From the NCBI GenBank assembly GCA_026398135.1, contig JAPLTN010000011.1, positions 1 through 32,083 of the forward strand: 32,083 nucleotides of DNA, read 5' to 3'. Origin of the DNA: Verrucomicrobiota bacterium. Its GTDB lineage: Bacteria > Verrucomicrobiota > Verrucomicrobiia > Opitutales > Opitutaceae. Position numbers and translations under genes: made by a program. Position 1 is the first letter of the stretch; each line of letters starts with the position of its first letter. Shown here one piece after another: positions 16,344-24,169 of the stretch. The notes beneath the pieces were generated by a model. The model ran no database searches, was not told the origin of the DNA, and worked only from the letters and a program-made list of their open reading frames with translations.

Positions 16344-17096
16344 TCATCCCAACGCCGCCTCGAATTTCACCGCATCCTCCGGAGTATCGACCCCCAGCCC
16401 CGGATCCGCCGTCACATCGCAGGCGATTTCAAAGCCGTTTTCCAACACCCGCAGCTGCTCCAGCTTCTCAATCCGCTCGTAACGCCCCGGCGGCAGCGTC
16501 GCAAATTTCTCTAGCAACCCCGCCTTGTACGCGTAGAGCCCGAGATGTTTGAAACACGGATTCTCCCGCACCCACTCGTCGTCCACCTTCCCCCCCAAAT
16601 CCCGCGCAAACGGCATCGGCGAACGCGAAAAATACAAGGAACGCCAGCCGCCACCCGGCGCGAAAACCACCTTCACCTGATTCGGGTTAACGAAATCCTC
16701 CGCGCGCAAAAACGGCGTCGCCAGCGTGGCCATCGCCGCCGCCCCCGCGATCAACTCCGCCAGCCGCCGGATTTGCGCCCCCGTCACCAAGGGCTCATCC
16801 GCCTGCACGTTGATCACCCGCTCCGCCCCTATACTCCGGTTCGCCTCCGCCAACCGGTCCGTACCGCTTTGATGACGCACATCCGTCATCACGGTTTGGA
16901 ATCCAGCCTCCTCCAACGGCGCCGCCAGCAGGCGATCATCCACCGCGAACCAAAGCGGAAACTCCGGCGCCTCCGCCCGGATACGCTCCGCCACCCACAA
17001 AACCAAAGGCTTGCCCTTCACCCGATGCAGCAACTTGCGCGGAAAACGCGTCGATTCCAGGCGGCAAGGCACGATGATGGCAACCGGGACATTCAT
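16344..17096 (-). CDS. kdsB: 3-deoxy-manno-octulosonate cytidylyltransferase
   Basis: Activates Kdo as CMP-Kdo for lipopolysaccharide inner-core synthesis, in the cytoplasm. The 250-aa protein has the family order: [17 protein letters not shown] with KGKPLVLWV (CTP binding), [26 protein letters not shown] with the metal-binding Asp, [42 protein letters not shown] and [12 protein letters not shown]. Length matches family members at about 250 aa. The ATG at 17096 is preferred over the GTG at 17105. It is divergent from the HPr gene, the start codons being 71 bp apart. Its presence argues for an LPS-bearing outer membrane. Confidence 0.95.
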   Translation of the reverse strand: MNVPVAIIVPCRLESTRFPRKLLHRVKGKPLVLWVAERIRAEAPEFPLWFAVDDRLLAAPLEEAGFQTVMTDVRHQSGTDRLAEANRSIGAERVINVQADEPLVTGAQIRRLAELIAGAAAMATLATPFLRAEDFVNPNQVKVVFAPGGGWRSLYFSRSPMPFARDLGGKVDDEWVRENPCFKHLGLYAYKAGLLEKFATLPPGRYERIEKLEQLRVLENGFEIACDVTADPGLGVDTPEDAVKFEAALG

Positions 17097-17167
17097 AAGA
17101 GGCACACCCTGCCGCGCTGGTTTTTGGGTTGCAAGCCGACGTCACCCTGCGGACTTTGAGCCACTTA

Positions 17168-17458
17168 ATGGACAAGACCGACACCGCCGCCCAGCTCACC
17201 CGCGAGCTTGTTGTGCAGAACAAAATGGGTATCCACGCCCGCCCTGCCGCCATGATCGTGCGCATCACCAACAAGTTCAAAGCCGACGTCATGGTCGAGA
17301 AGGACGAGGAACAGGTGAACGGCAAATCCATCATGGGCCTCATGATGCTCGCCGCCGGCAAGGGCTCCAAAGTCAAATTCCTCGCCACCGGAGCCGACGC
17401 CGCCGCCATGCTCGACGAGCTCGACGCCCTCTTCGCCCGTAAATTCGACGAAGCCTGA
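17168..17458 (+). CDS. HPr-family phosphocarrier protein
   Basis: A 96-aa HPr-like protein. The active-site histidine is His23 in MGIHARPAA, and the regulatory serine is Ser54 in NGKSIMGLMMLAAGKGS, so both phosphorylation sites of HPr are retained. The ATG at 17168 is chosen over a TTG at 17129. No EI, EII or HPr-kinase gene is near, so it may work in a regulatory (nitrogen-PTS-like or HPr-kinase controlled) network rather than in sugar import. It ends 22 bp from the TatD stop in a tail-to-tail arrangement. Confidence 0.93.
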   Translation: MDKTDTAAQLTRELVVQNKMGIHARPAAMIVRITNKFKADVMVEKDEEQVNGKSIMGLMMLAAGKGSKVKFLATGADAAAMLDELDALFARKFDEA

Positions 17459-17480
17459 CCGCCAGGCCAGTCGCTACGCG

Positions 17481-18281
17481 TCAGATCCCGAAAAACGCCC
17501 GCGCATTCGCCGTGGTTCGCGCCGCCAGCTCCCCCAACGGCAAGCCCAGCGCCCGCGCCGCCGCTTCCGCCGTCAAACGCATGTAAGCAGGCTCGTTTTC
17601 CTTCCCGCGATGCGGCACCGGCGTGAGATACGGCGCATCAGTCTCCAACATCAGTCGTTCGATCCCCTGCGTCACCAGCGCCGCCCGCACCGGCTCGGCG
17701 TTTTTATACGTCACCACCCCGGTAAAAGACCCGCGCCCGCCGCGCCGCGCCAGCTCAGCCATCTCCGCCGGTCCTTCCGTGAAACAGTGAAACACCACCC
17801 GCGACCACGGCACCCCGCTCGCCTCGATCATTTCCAAACTCTCCTCGAACGCGCCGCGCGAATGCACCACCAGCGGACACCCCAAACGCGCCGCCAACTC
17901 CAACTGCGCCGCGAACGCCGCCCGCTGCCAGGTAAAGATCCGCTCCGCCCGCGCCGGGTCGTCCTTGGGCAAATGAAACCGGTCCAGCCCGCACTCCCCG
18001 AGCGCCACCGGCAACACGCCTTCGCCCCGCCAAAACGCCTCCAACTGCGCCACCTCCTCGCTCCAGCGTTCATCCACCGAACAGGGATGCAGCCCGGCCG
18101 TGTAATACACCACGCCTGGATGCCGCTCCGCCAGCCCCCGATAGAGCGACCAGTCGTCGCTCGCCGTGCCGATCGTCACCATGCGCGTCACCCCCGCCGC
18201 CGCCGCCCGCGCCAGCACGGCGGCCGTCTCACCGCGTTTCTCAAAACCTTCCAGGTGGGTATGCGTATCGATCAGTTCCAT
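17481..18281 (-). CDS. tatD: TatD-family metal-dependent hydrolase (DNase)
   Basis: A 266-aa TIM-barrel amidohydrolase-fold enzyme. Metal-site residues are all visible: IDTHTHLEGF (His-x-His), GECGLDRFH (Glu), VVHSRG (His), VFHCFTEG (His) and LETDAPYLTP (Asp). TatD/YcfH-type enzymes have 3'-5' exonuclease or DNase activity and are implicated in DNA repair and D-aminoacyl-tRNA hydrolysis. The exact paralogue cannot be fixed. It lies 21 bp downstream of the M32 carboxypeptidase gene, probably in one operon. The start has a purine-rich GGGGGA upstream, one of the few Shine-Dalgarno-like sites in the window. Confidence 0.93.
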   Translation of the reverse strand: MELIDTHTHLEGFEKRGETAAVLARAAAAGVTRMVTIGTASDDWSLYRGLAERHPGVVYYTAGLHPCSVDERWSEEVAQLEAFWRGEGVLPVALGECGLDRFHLPKDDPARAERIFTWQRAAFAAQLELAARLGCPLVVHSRGAFEESLEMIEASGVPWSRVVFHCFTEGPAEMAELARRGGRGSFTGVVTYKNAEPVRAALVTQGIERLMLETDAPYLTPVPHRGKENEPAYMRLTAEAAARALGLPLGELAARTTANARAFFGI

Positions 18282-18302
18282 GGTTAAAATCCCCCGTCGC
18301 GC

Positions 18303-19820
18303 TCAGCCGCCGTAACGTTGCTCCAAATACGCCAGCAAGGCCTCCGGCCCCAGCTCCGCACCCGTCACCCGCCTGGTCAGCGCGAACGCATCCTCGCGCC
18401 GTCCGTGCGCATGCACCTCGCGCCGCAACCAGCCCAGCAAACGCCCGAATTCGCCGCGCGAAAAATCCTCTTCCAAACCCGGCAGTCGCGCTTGCGCCGC
18501 CGTCCAGAGCTGGGCCGCGATCATGTTACCCAAGGTGTAGCTCGGGAAATATCCGAAGGCCCCGCCGCTCCAGTGCACGTCCTGCAACACCCCTTCACCC
18601 GCGTGCTCCGGCCGCCGCCCCAGCAACTCCTCGCTCAAATCATCCCACGCCGCCGGCAAATCCGCCACCGCCAGCTCGCCCGCGAAGAGACGCTTCTCCA
18701 GCTCGAAACGCAGCAGGATGTGCAGGTTGTAGTGCACCTCGTCGGCATCCACCCGGATCAAGCCGCCCGGCTCCACCGCGTTGGCCGCCGCATGCAAGGC
18801 ATCGCCCGAAATCCCCGCCAGCGGCCCGGGAAACGCCGCCCGAAACTCCGGCTCCAGCCCGCGCCAAAACGCCCGCGAACGCGCCACCTGGTTTTCCCAC
18901 AGCCGGCTCTGCGATTCATGCACCGCCATGCCCGCCGCCACCCCCAGCACCGTGCCCGCGTACGCCGCCGGCAGCCCTTGCTCATACAGGCCGTGCCCCG
19001 CCTCGTGAATCGAACTGTAGAGCGCATCCAGCGGTTGGTCCGCATCGAACCGCGTGGTCAGCCGCACATCGTCCCCCGATCCCTCGCAGAAAGGATGCAA
19101 CGACACATCCAGCCGCCCGCGCTCGTAATCAAAACCCAGACGCGCCGTCACCGCGCGCACCAGCCGCCGCTGCGCCTCCACATCAAAGCCGCGCAAAGCC
19201 ACCGGCCCCTCGCCACGCGCCAGCGCTTCACTCGCCGCCGCGTCGATTCGTCGCGCCAGCGGCACCAACCCGGCCCGCAAGCGCGTGAACAACGCGTCCA
19301 CCTGCGCCGCCGTCAGTCCCGGATCGTGCCGGTCGATCGCCAGATCGTAGGGTCGTTCGCCATAGCCGAGCAGCTCCGCCTCGCGCCGCGCCAGCGCCAG
19401 GTGTTTCTCCAAAAACGGCGCGAAAGCCCCGAAATCACGCGCCGCCCGCGCCGCCGCCCAGGCATGATACGCTTCGCTGGAAAGCCGCGCCTTCTCCGCC
19501 ACCAGCTCGGTCGGCAACCGGGTCGCCCGCTCGTAGTCGCGCCGCGCTCCCGCCACCACCAAGCGCGCCTCGGCATCGAGCTCCGCCCCACCCGCCTCGC
19601 ACGCCGCCAACACCGCGCCCAGACCCGCCGCCGTGCCCTCGGCATGGGCCAGCTCGGCCAACAAAGCCATCTGCTCACCCCGCCGCGCCGCCGCGCCCTG
19701 CGGCAGATTCACCTGCTCGTCCCAACCGAGCAGACCCGCGACCGAGCCCAACACGTGGATGCGCCGTAAACGCGCCAGCAACTCGCCATATGCAAAGGAT
19801 TTCGCTTGGTCAGTTTCCAT
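18303..19820 (-). CDS. Carboxypeptidase of family M32 (Taq carboxypeptidase type)
   Basis: A 505-aa cytoplasmic metallocarboxypeptidase that removes C-terminal residues from peptides. The zinc motif HEAGH is at residues 272-276, followed by the third-ligand region MAVHESQSRLWEN (Glu302). Other M32 landmarks are the N-terminal LLGWDEQVNLPQGAAARRGEQ, DVSLHPFCEGSGDDVRLTTRF, and the C-terminal GAFGYFPSYTLGN. Length fits the family at about 500 aa. The ATG at 19820 is chosen over 19877, whose extension is Gly/Arg-rich. It sits between a small conserved-looking gene and tatD on the same strand. Confidence 0.94.
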   Translation of the reverse strand: METDQAKSFAYGELLARLRRIHVLGSVAGLLGWDEQVNLPQGAAARRGEQMALLAELAHAEGTAAGLGAVLAACEAGGAELDAEARLVVAGARRDYERATRLPTELVAEKARLSSEAYHAWAAARAARDFGAFAPFLEKHLALARREAELLGYGERPYDLAIDRHDPGLTAAQVDALFTRLRAGLVPLARRIDAAASEALARGEGPVALRGFDVEAQRRLVRAVTARLGFDYERGRLDVSLHPFCEGSGDDVRLTTRFDADQPLDALYSSIHEAGHGLYEQGLPAAYAGTVLGVAAGMAVHESQSRLWENQVARSRAFWRGLEPEFRAAFPGPLAGISGDALHAAANAVEPGGLIRVDADEVHYNLHILLRFELEKRLFAGELAVADLPAAWDDLSEELLGRRPEHAGEGVLQDVHWSGGAFGYFPSYTLGNMIAAQLWTAAQARLPGLEEDFSRGEFGRLLGWLRREVHAHGRREDAFALTRRVTGAELGPEALLAYLEQRYGG

Positions 19821-19880
19821 GCGCGCACGCTGTCGAGCCAAGCCACCGCCGCAAGCCTCCGCGCCACCCGGGCGCACGGC

Positions 19881-20159
19881 TCACACCTTGGCGCCGTTGT
19901 CGCACTTGTAGTGCACCCGCCGCCGCAGCTCGGCCAGCGTGCGCTGCGCCGCGCGCTGCGCCGCCTCGGTATCGGGCGAACCCGGGATGATGCTGAGCGT
20001 GCCAGTGTCCGAACGCGCCGGGAGGTTTTCGTCCTGAATCATCCCGCCGATCAAAAGCAGTTGCTCCGCCCAAGGGCTGAGTCGCGTGTTGGGAAAACCC
20101 GTTTGCCGGGCCAGCCAAAGAAAAAACTTGGCCGGAGGAATATTTGCGTCGCCTGACAT
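19881..20159 (-). CDS. Small protein of unknown function
   Basis: A 92-aa soluble protein without a domain I recognise. It starts MSGDANIPPAKFFLWLARQTGFPN and ends with a basic AELRRRVHYKCDNGAKV tail. Codon usage and spacing (60 bp before the M32 start) support a real gene, first in the group with the M32 and tatD genes. It is divergent from msrB. Confidence 0.7.
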   Translation of the reverse strand: MSGDANIPPAKFFLWLARQTGFPNTRLSPWAEQLLLIGGMIQDENLPARSDTGTLSIIPGSPDTEAAQRAAQRTLAELRRRVHYKCDNGAKV

Positions 20160-20223
20160 GTCTTACAAGGTGCGCGGCGTCCGCCTCGCTCGTCAATCGT
20201 CACCTCAATCCCGTTTCACCGCC

Positions 20224-20778
20224 ATGCTCCGCTCCCTCCTCGCCACCCTCTCGTTCGCGCTCGTATTGACCTTCGCCGGCTGCGATTCCGCCGCTTCACG
20301 CGCCACCGCAGCCACCGCCGCCGACTCCACGCCGGCACCGGTTTTGCCCGCGCTCACCCCCGGCCCCGACGGCAAGGTCCGCCTCACCGACGCCGAGTGG
20401 CGGCAACGCCTCACCCCCGAGCAATACCGCATCCTGCGCGACGCCGGCACCGAGCGCGCCTGCAGCGGCGCATACTGGAAAGCCGAGGGCACCCCCGGCG
20501 TTTACCACTGCGCCGCCTGCGGCCTGGCCCTCTTCAACGCCCAGACCAAATTCGACTCCGGCACCGGCTGGCCCAGCTTTTACCAACCCATCGAAAAAGG
20601 CCGCATCCTCGAGCGCACCGACACCACCCTCGGCATGGTCCGCACCGAAACCCTATGCTTCCGCTGCGAAAGCCACCTCGGCCACTCCTTCGACGACGGC
20701 CCCGCCCCCACCGGCCTGCGCTACTGCATGAACTCCGGCGCCCTCATCTTCGTGCCCGCCGTCAAAGCCCAGCCTTGA
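20224..20778 (+). CDS. msrB: Peptide-methionine (R)-S-oxide reductase, predicted lipoprotein
   Basis: Repairs methionine-R-sulfoxide in proteins. The 184-aa protein starts with a lipoprotein signal (SFALVLTFAGC, lipobox Cys near residue 20), so it is probably anchored in the periplasm or outer membrane. The MsrB domain follows: EWRQRLTPEQYRILRDAGTERACSGAY, zinc-binding CAAC and CFRC pairs, TGWPSFYQPI, HLGHSFDDGP, and the catalytic RYCMNSGALIF. The Cys within CSGAY (Thr or Cys in relatives) may serve as resolving residue, by analogy only. The longer frame from 20086 would bury the signal peptide, so the ATG at 20224 is used. It would need an electron donor on the periplasmic side; none is encoded nearby. 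Confidence 0.94.
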   Translation: MLRSLLATLSFALVLTFAGCDSAASRATAATAADSTPAPVLPALTPGPDGKVRLTDAEWRQRLTPEQYRILRDAGTERACSGAYWKAEGTPGVYHCAACGLALFNAQTKFDSGTGWPSFYQPIEKGRILERTDTTLGMVRTETLCFRCESHLGHSFDDGPAPTGLRYCMNSGALIFVPAVKAQP

Positions 20779-20828
20779 GCCCGCGCTGAAGTCGGCGCAG
20801 CATAATGCCTTAACTTCTCCCGCCGCGC

Positions 20829-21281
20829 ATGTCCAAAGTCATCCAGTCCGCCACCGATCCCGTTAAACAGTTCTCCGTCTTCACCGAGAACCGCGTCGGC
20901 CGCCTCTCCGATCTCACCTCGCTCTTCCGCACCAACAACGTGCACGTAATGGCCCTCACCGTGCTCGACTTCACCGACACCACCATCCTGCGCCTCGTGG
21001 TGGACGACACCGACAAGGCCCGCGAGCTCATGGTGAACAACGATTTCCCCTACACCGAGTGCGACGTCCTGGCGGTCGAGATCAGCGACGAGTCCGACCT
21101 GCGCGAGGTCCTCGCCGCCCTGCTCGAAGCCGAGATCAACATCCACTACGTTTACAGCTTCATCAAACGCCCCGAGGGCAAGTCCGCCCTGGTGCTCAAC
21201 ATCGAGGACCCCGACGTCGCCGCCCAATCACTCAACACCCACGGCTTCCGCGTGCTCACCCAATCGGACATCACCCGCTGA
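20829..21281 (+). CDS. Tandem ACT-domain protein
   Basis: A 150-aa protein composed of ACT-type ligand-binding modules: FSVFTENRVGRLSDLTSLFRTNNVHVMALTV in the first and EVLAALLEAEINIHYVYSF with SALVLNIED in the second. There is no catalytic domain, so it is probably a stand-alone amino-acid-sensing regulator, as in the small ACT proteins near amino-acid or acetolactate pathways. The ligand is unknown. It starts 50 bp after msrB and is closed by the strong hairpin at 21306-21344. Confidence 0.87.
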   Translation: MSKVIQSATDPVKQFSVFTENRVGRLSDLTSLFRTNNVHVMALTVLDFTDTTILRLVVDDTDKARELMVNNDFPYTECDVLAVEISDESDLREVLAALLEAEINIHYVYSFIKRPEGKSALVLNIEDPDVAAQSLNTHGFRVLTQSDITR

Positions 21282-21305
21282 AACCGGGATCCCGTCTGCT
21301 TCATC

Positions 21306-21344
21306 CACAAAAAGGGCGGCCCCACTCGGGCCGCCCTTTTTGTG
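21306..21344. terminator. Bidirectional Rho-independent terminator
   Basis: A perfect 17-bp stem (21306-21322 with 21328-21344) around the loop CACTC. The A5/T5 runs at its flanks allow termination of both the ACT-domain gene (plus) and the triple-repeat protein gene (minus), which converge here. Confidence 0.92.
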
Positions 21345-21358
21345 CGATAAATTTACGC

Positions 21359-23383
21359 TCACTCCTCCGACGCCGCATCGGCCTCGATCGCCGACGCCGA
21401 GCGCCGCTTGGTGCGTGGACGAGCCCCTTTGGCCTCTACCGCCGCCGCCTTGGCCGGAGCCGCCTTGGCTGACTTGCGCACCGCCGCCTTGGCGGTCTTC
21501 GCGTTCACCCAGAGCGAACCGTCCTTGGCATAGCGGCTTATCCAGTAAATCTCCCCGGCGTGCTCGACAAAGACCGGCTTGGCCTCCGCTTCGCCTTCCG
21601 CCACGGGCGCGGGAACCGCGAGCCCATGCCCGGCCAGAATCGCGACCAAGGCCGCCTCCTCACGCCCCAACTCCTTGGCCAGAGTGGCCATCGATCCCGA
21701 CCAGCCGGTCTTGCTGCGGTTGGGCTTTAACAAGAGCCGCAAAGCCGACAACCGGGCCTCCGGCCCCGGAGCCGCCTCGACTGCGGACGGCGCGGGCGTG
21801 GACTCGGCTGCTGGCTCCGCCGCCACCGCCAGCGGAGGCATGGCACGCGGCACCGCGCGAAAGATCGGGGGTTCGTTCGTCGGCGCGGAAGCTTCCGCAG
21901 CCAGAGCCGCCGTTGCGGCGAGAGGAGCCGGGGCGGGCGCAACCGCCTCCGCACCGGACGAAGCCGGCGCACCCGGCGCGGTCGAGGCCACGCCCTCGCT
22001 GCGTTCGCGCGGAGTGGCCTCGCGGCCGTTGATCCACAGCACGCCGTTGCCGTCTTTATTCACCCAATACACATACTCGCCGATGATGTGGTTCTCCGCT
22101 TTTCCGTTGGCATTTTCGGAAGGCACCAACCCAAGCTCGGCCAGCGCCGCCTTCAGCACCGCCTCCTCAACCTTGAAATACTTGGCCAGATAAGAGCTGG
22201 AACCGGAATAACCCGGCCCGCGCCGGTTGCGCCGCATCTGCGGACGGATCAAATCCAGCAGCGCCTCGCCGGTCGGCAAACCATTCGCATGCGATACGGG
22301 GGCCACCGCGTTCGCCACCGGAGCCGACGACGACGGCTCCGCTCCCGCCACCACCTCGGCCGACGGTGCCGCCACCGCCACGGCCGCGGCCTGAGCCGCC
22401 TCGCGGGCCGCCGCCTGGGCGACCGCTTGCGCCCGGGCCGCCTCACGCGCCGCATCCCGCGCGGCCTGCGCCGCCGCCTGCTGGTCGCGTCGCGCCTGCT
22501 CGGCCGCCAGACGCTGGGCTTCGCGTTCGGCACGTCGGGCCTGCTCCGCCGCTTCCCGCGCCGCCTGCTCCGCCACCCGCTTGGCGCGCTCCGCCTCCGC
22601 CGCCGCATGCTCCTCGGCCAAGGCCACGAACACCGGATCAGCCGGGTCCAAGGGCTTGGCCGGAACGATACGATACTTCGGCCGCGGTTTCTCGCGGGTA
22701 TTTAGGAAATACTGACCGCGATTGTTCTTCTCCACCCAATAAAGATCGCCCTCGTATTCCACGTAAACCGGCGCGTCCGTATCGTGCTCGGGAATAACGA
22801 ACCCGCACTCCACCATCGCCCCGTGCAGGTCCGGCTCGGGCTGGTCCCAACGCTTGGCCAGATAGTTGAGCGCCACCGACTGGCCGGGCGTGGTCGGGTT
22901 CTTGCGCAGGTGCGGTTTGATCGCATCGAAAAACACCGGCAGATCGTCCTCGAACGCATCGTCGTTCCAATCATCGGAACCATGCGAAGCCTCGTCGGCC
23001 AGCGCCTCGGGATCGTGGTCACGGTCGGTGTCGCGCAAACGACGCAGGCTGTCGGGACCGGCCGCTTTGTCGCCCGCGCTCGCGCCCTCCGGCGCATCGG
23101 CCGAAGCGGCGGCGTCGCCGGCATGCTGTTTGTGCATCAACTCGGCGCGCAACTTGTCCGCCTCCGCCTTGGCAGCGGCGGCAACGGCCGCCTCAAGAGT
23201 CCATTCGCGCTGGGTCGGACGCCGCACCAGACCGTTGAAAACGAGCGAGTTGTTAGCGTCGGCACGAAAGTCGATAATCTCCCACTCATCCTTGCCGAGC
23301 TGGTTTAGATAACTCTCCAGCATCGTAGCGGAGGCGAAGCCGCCCTTGCCGCTGGTAATCACTTTATATTCCCAAAGAGCCAT
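21359..23383 (-). CDS. Large protein with DUF4177-like N-terminus and three copies of an undescribed module
   Basis: A 674-aa protein. Residues 1-55 (MALWEYKVIT...LNQLGKDEWEIIDFR) resemble DUF4177. Three approximately 80-residue modules follow, at about 150-232, 374-455 and 546-630. Each starts with a helix plus a basic KPxxRKN/RRN/KPNRS loop. Next come PGxS or GxSGS, a YLAK/LAKxxx helix, a second helix ending in GxxxP, and an E-Y-x-G-D-x-Y-W-x-x-K beta pair with LWxN. This reads like a winged-helix or wing-plus-strand fold. Modules 1 and 2 are separated by an Ala/Arg/Glu-rich helical stretch (255-335, probable coiled coil), modules 2 and 3 by an Ala/Pro linker. The tail is basic (AKGARPRTKRRS). 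No signal peptide. The modular, basic composition suggests nucleic-acid or nucleoid binding; function unknown. The start at 23383 is set by the conserved-looking MALWEYKV. Confidence 0.85.
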   Translation of the reverse strand: MALWEYKVITSGKGGFASATMLESYLNQLGKDEWEIIDFRADANNSLVFNGLVRRPTQREWTLEAAVAAAAKAEADKLRAELMHKQHAGDAAASADAPEGASAGDKAAGPDSLRRLRDTDRDHDPEALADEASHGSDDWNDDAFEDDLPVFFDAIKPHLRKNPTTPGQSVALNYLAKRWDQPEPDLHGAMVECGFVIPEHDTDAPVYVEYEGDLYWVEKNNRGQYFLNTREKPRPKYRIVPAKPLDPADPVFVALAEEHAAAEAERAKRVAEQAAREAAEQARRAEREAQRLAAEQARRDQQAAAQAARDAAREAARAQAVAQAAAREAAQAAAVAVAAPSAEVVAGAEPSSSAPVANAVAPVSHANGLPTGEALLDLIRPQMRRNRRGPGYSGSSSYLAKYFKVEEAVLKAALAELGLVPSENANGKAENHIIGEYVYWVNKDGNGVLWINGREATPRERSEGVASTAPGAPASSGAEAVAPAPAPLAATAALAAEASAPTNEPPIFRAVPRAMPPLAVAAEPAAESTPAPSAVEAAPGPEARLSALRLLLKPNRSKTGWSGSMATLAKELGREEAALVAILAGHGLAVPAPVAEGEAEAKPVFVEHAGEIYWISRYAKDGSLWVNAKTAKAAVRKSAKAAPAKAAAVEAKGARPRTKRRSASAIEADAASEE

Positions 23384-23554
23384 AATTTGTAGGGTTTGCG
23401 TAAAAGCAGACTCACGCATCCCACAGCCGTCCGGCATTGCCCAGCCCATTTTCATATTCTTACGCCCAACCGCCAAAAACCTATACCCCACTCGCCCCGC
23501 AATTCTTGCGCTTGCCAAGCGCCGCCGCCGCCGCCTTTCCTCCGCCCCATTCCG

Positions 23555-23956
23555 ATGCGTCGCTTCTCCGCACTCCTTGTCCTCTGCGCCTGGCTCCTGG
23601 CCAGCGGCGCGCATTGGGACTTCGTGCAAGGCTTCGCCTGGGGCCGCATGATCGCCGCCTACAGCCGTACCATGCCGCTGGAACAGGCGATCAAACTTAC
23701 CTTTACCGCGGATAATCTCTGCGGCGTCTGCGAATTCGTCGCCGAGGGCAAAACCCGCACCGACGCCCTCCCGTCCTCCAGCCAGACCCCGGTCCCTGGC
23801 GAGTCAGTCGCGAAAGCCAAACCGCCCATCGCCCCCGCCCCCGAGCACCTTTTCGTTTTTTGCGCCGTGTCCGAGCCCAAGTGGCCGACGGAGCATTTCC
23901 TGCCCGACGCCCACGCGCGTCCCGCCCCGCCCGTAGAGCCGCCGCGGGCGGCCTGA
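23555..23956 (+). CDS. Small membrane-anchored CxxC protein at the head of the TonB receptor cluster
   Basis: A 133-aa protein with an N-terminal hydrophobic helix or signal (RFSALLVLCAWLLASGAHW). A short amphipathic stretch (FVQGFAWGRMIAAYSRTMPLEQAIK) and a Cys56-x-x-Cys59 pair (NLCGVCEFV) follow. The Pro-rich C-terminal part contains FVFCAV and scattered His residues. The layout recalls DUF2946-type proteins found beside TonB-dependent copper receptors, but I cannot confirm membership. It lies 213 bp upstream of TonB receptor 1 on the same strand. Metal or redox handling is inferred from the Cys pair and the position. Confidence 0.72.
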   Translation: MRRFSALLVLCAWLLASGAHWDFVQGFAWGRMIAAYSRTMPLEQAIKLTFTADNLCGVCEFVAEGKTRTDALPSSSQTPVPGESVAKAKPPIAPAPEHLFVFCAVSEPKWPTEHFLPDAHARPAPPVEPPRAA

Positions 23957-24169
23957 TCCCGGCGTCTGCCTGGGTTCGTGTAGGGTCTTCGCTTGCCGAA
24001 GACCGCGCGTTCCCGGCGCTCTCTCCCCAATCTCGCCCGGCCCGAGCCATGTCGCTCGCCGCCGCGTCCGCTCTGCCCAGCCAGACGGACCACCGCCCAG
24101 AATTCCCGCAAAACAGGGCCTCTTCCCGCCGCCGCCGCGCGTGCGCGAACGCCCCCGATACACCCGTTC

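Noticed and set aside
18318-19769. Long plus-strand ORF (483 codons) opposite the M32 carboxypeptidase gene
   Set aside because: It is an Arg/Pro/His-rich antisense shadow in GC-rich DNA with no domain. The minus-strand frame has full M32 motifs.
23957-24169. Riboswitch or Fur-type operator upstream of TonB receptor 1
   Set aside because: The 213 bp has no conserved cobalamin-box or similar motif and no AT-rich dyad like a Fur box that I could recognise.
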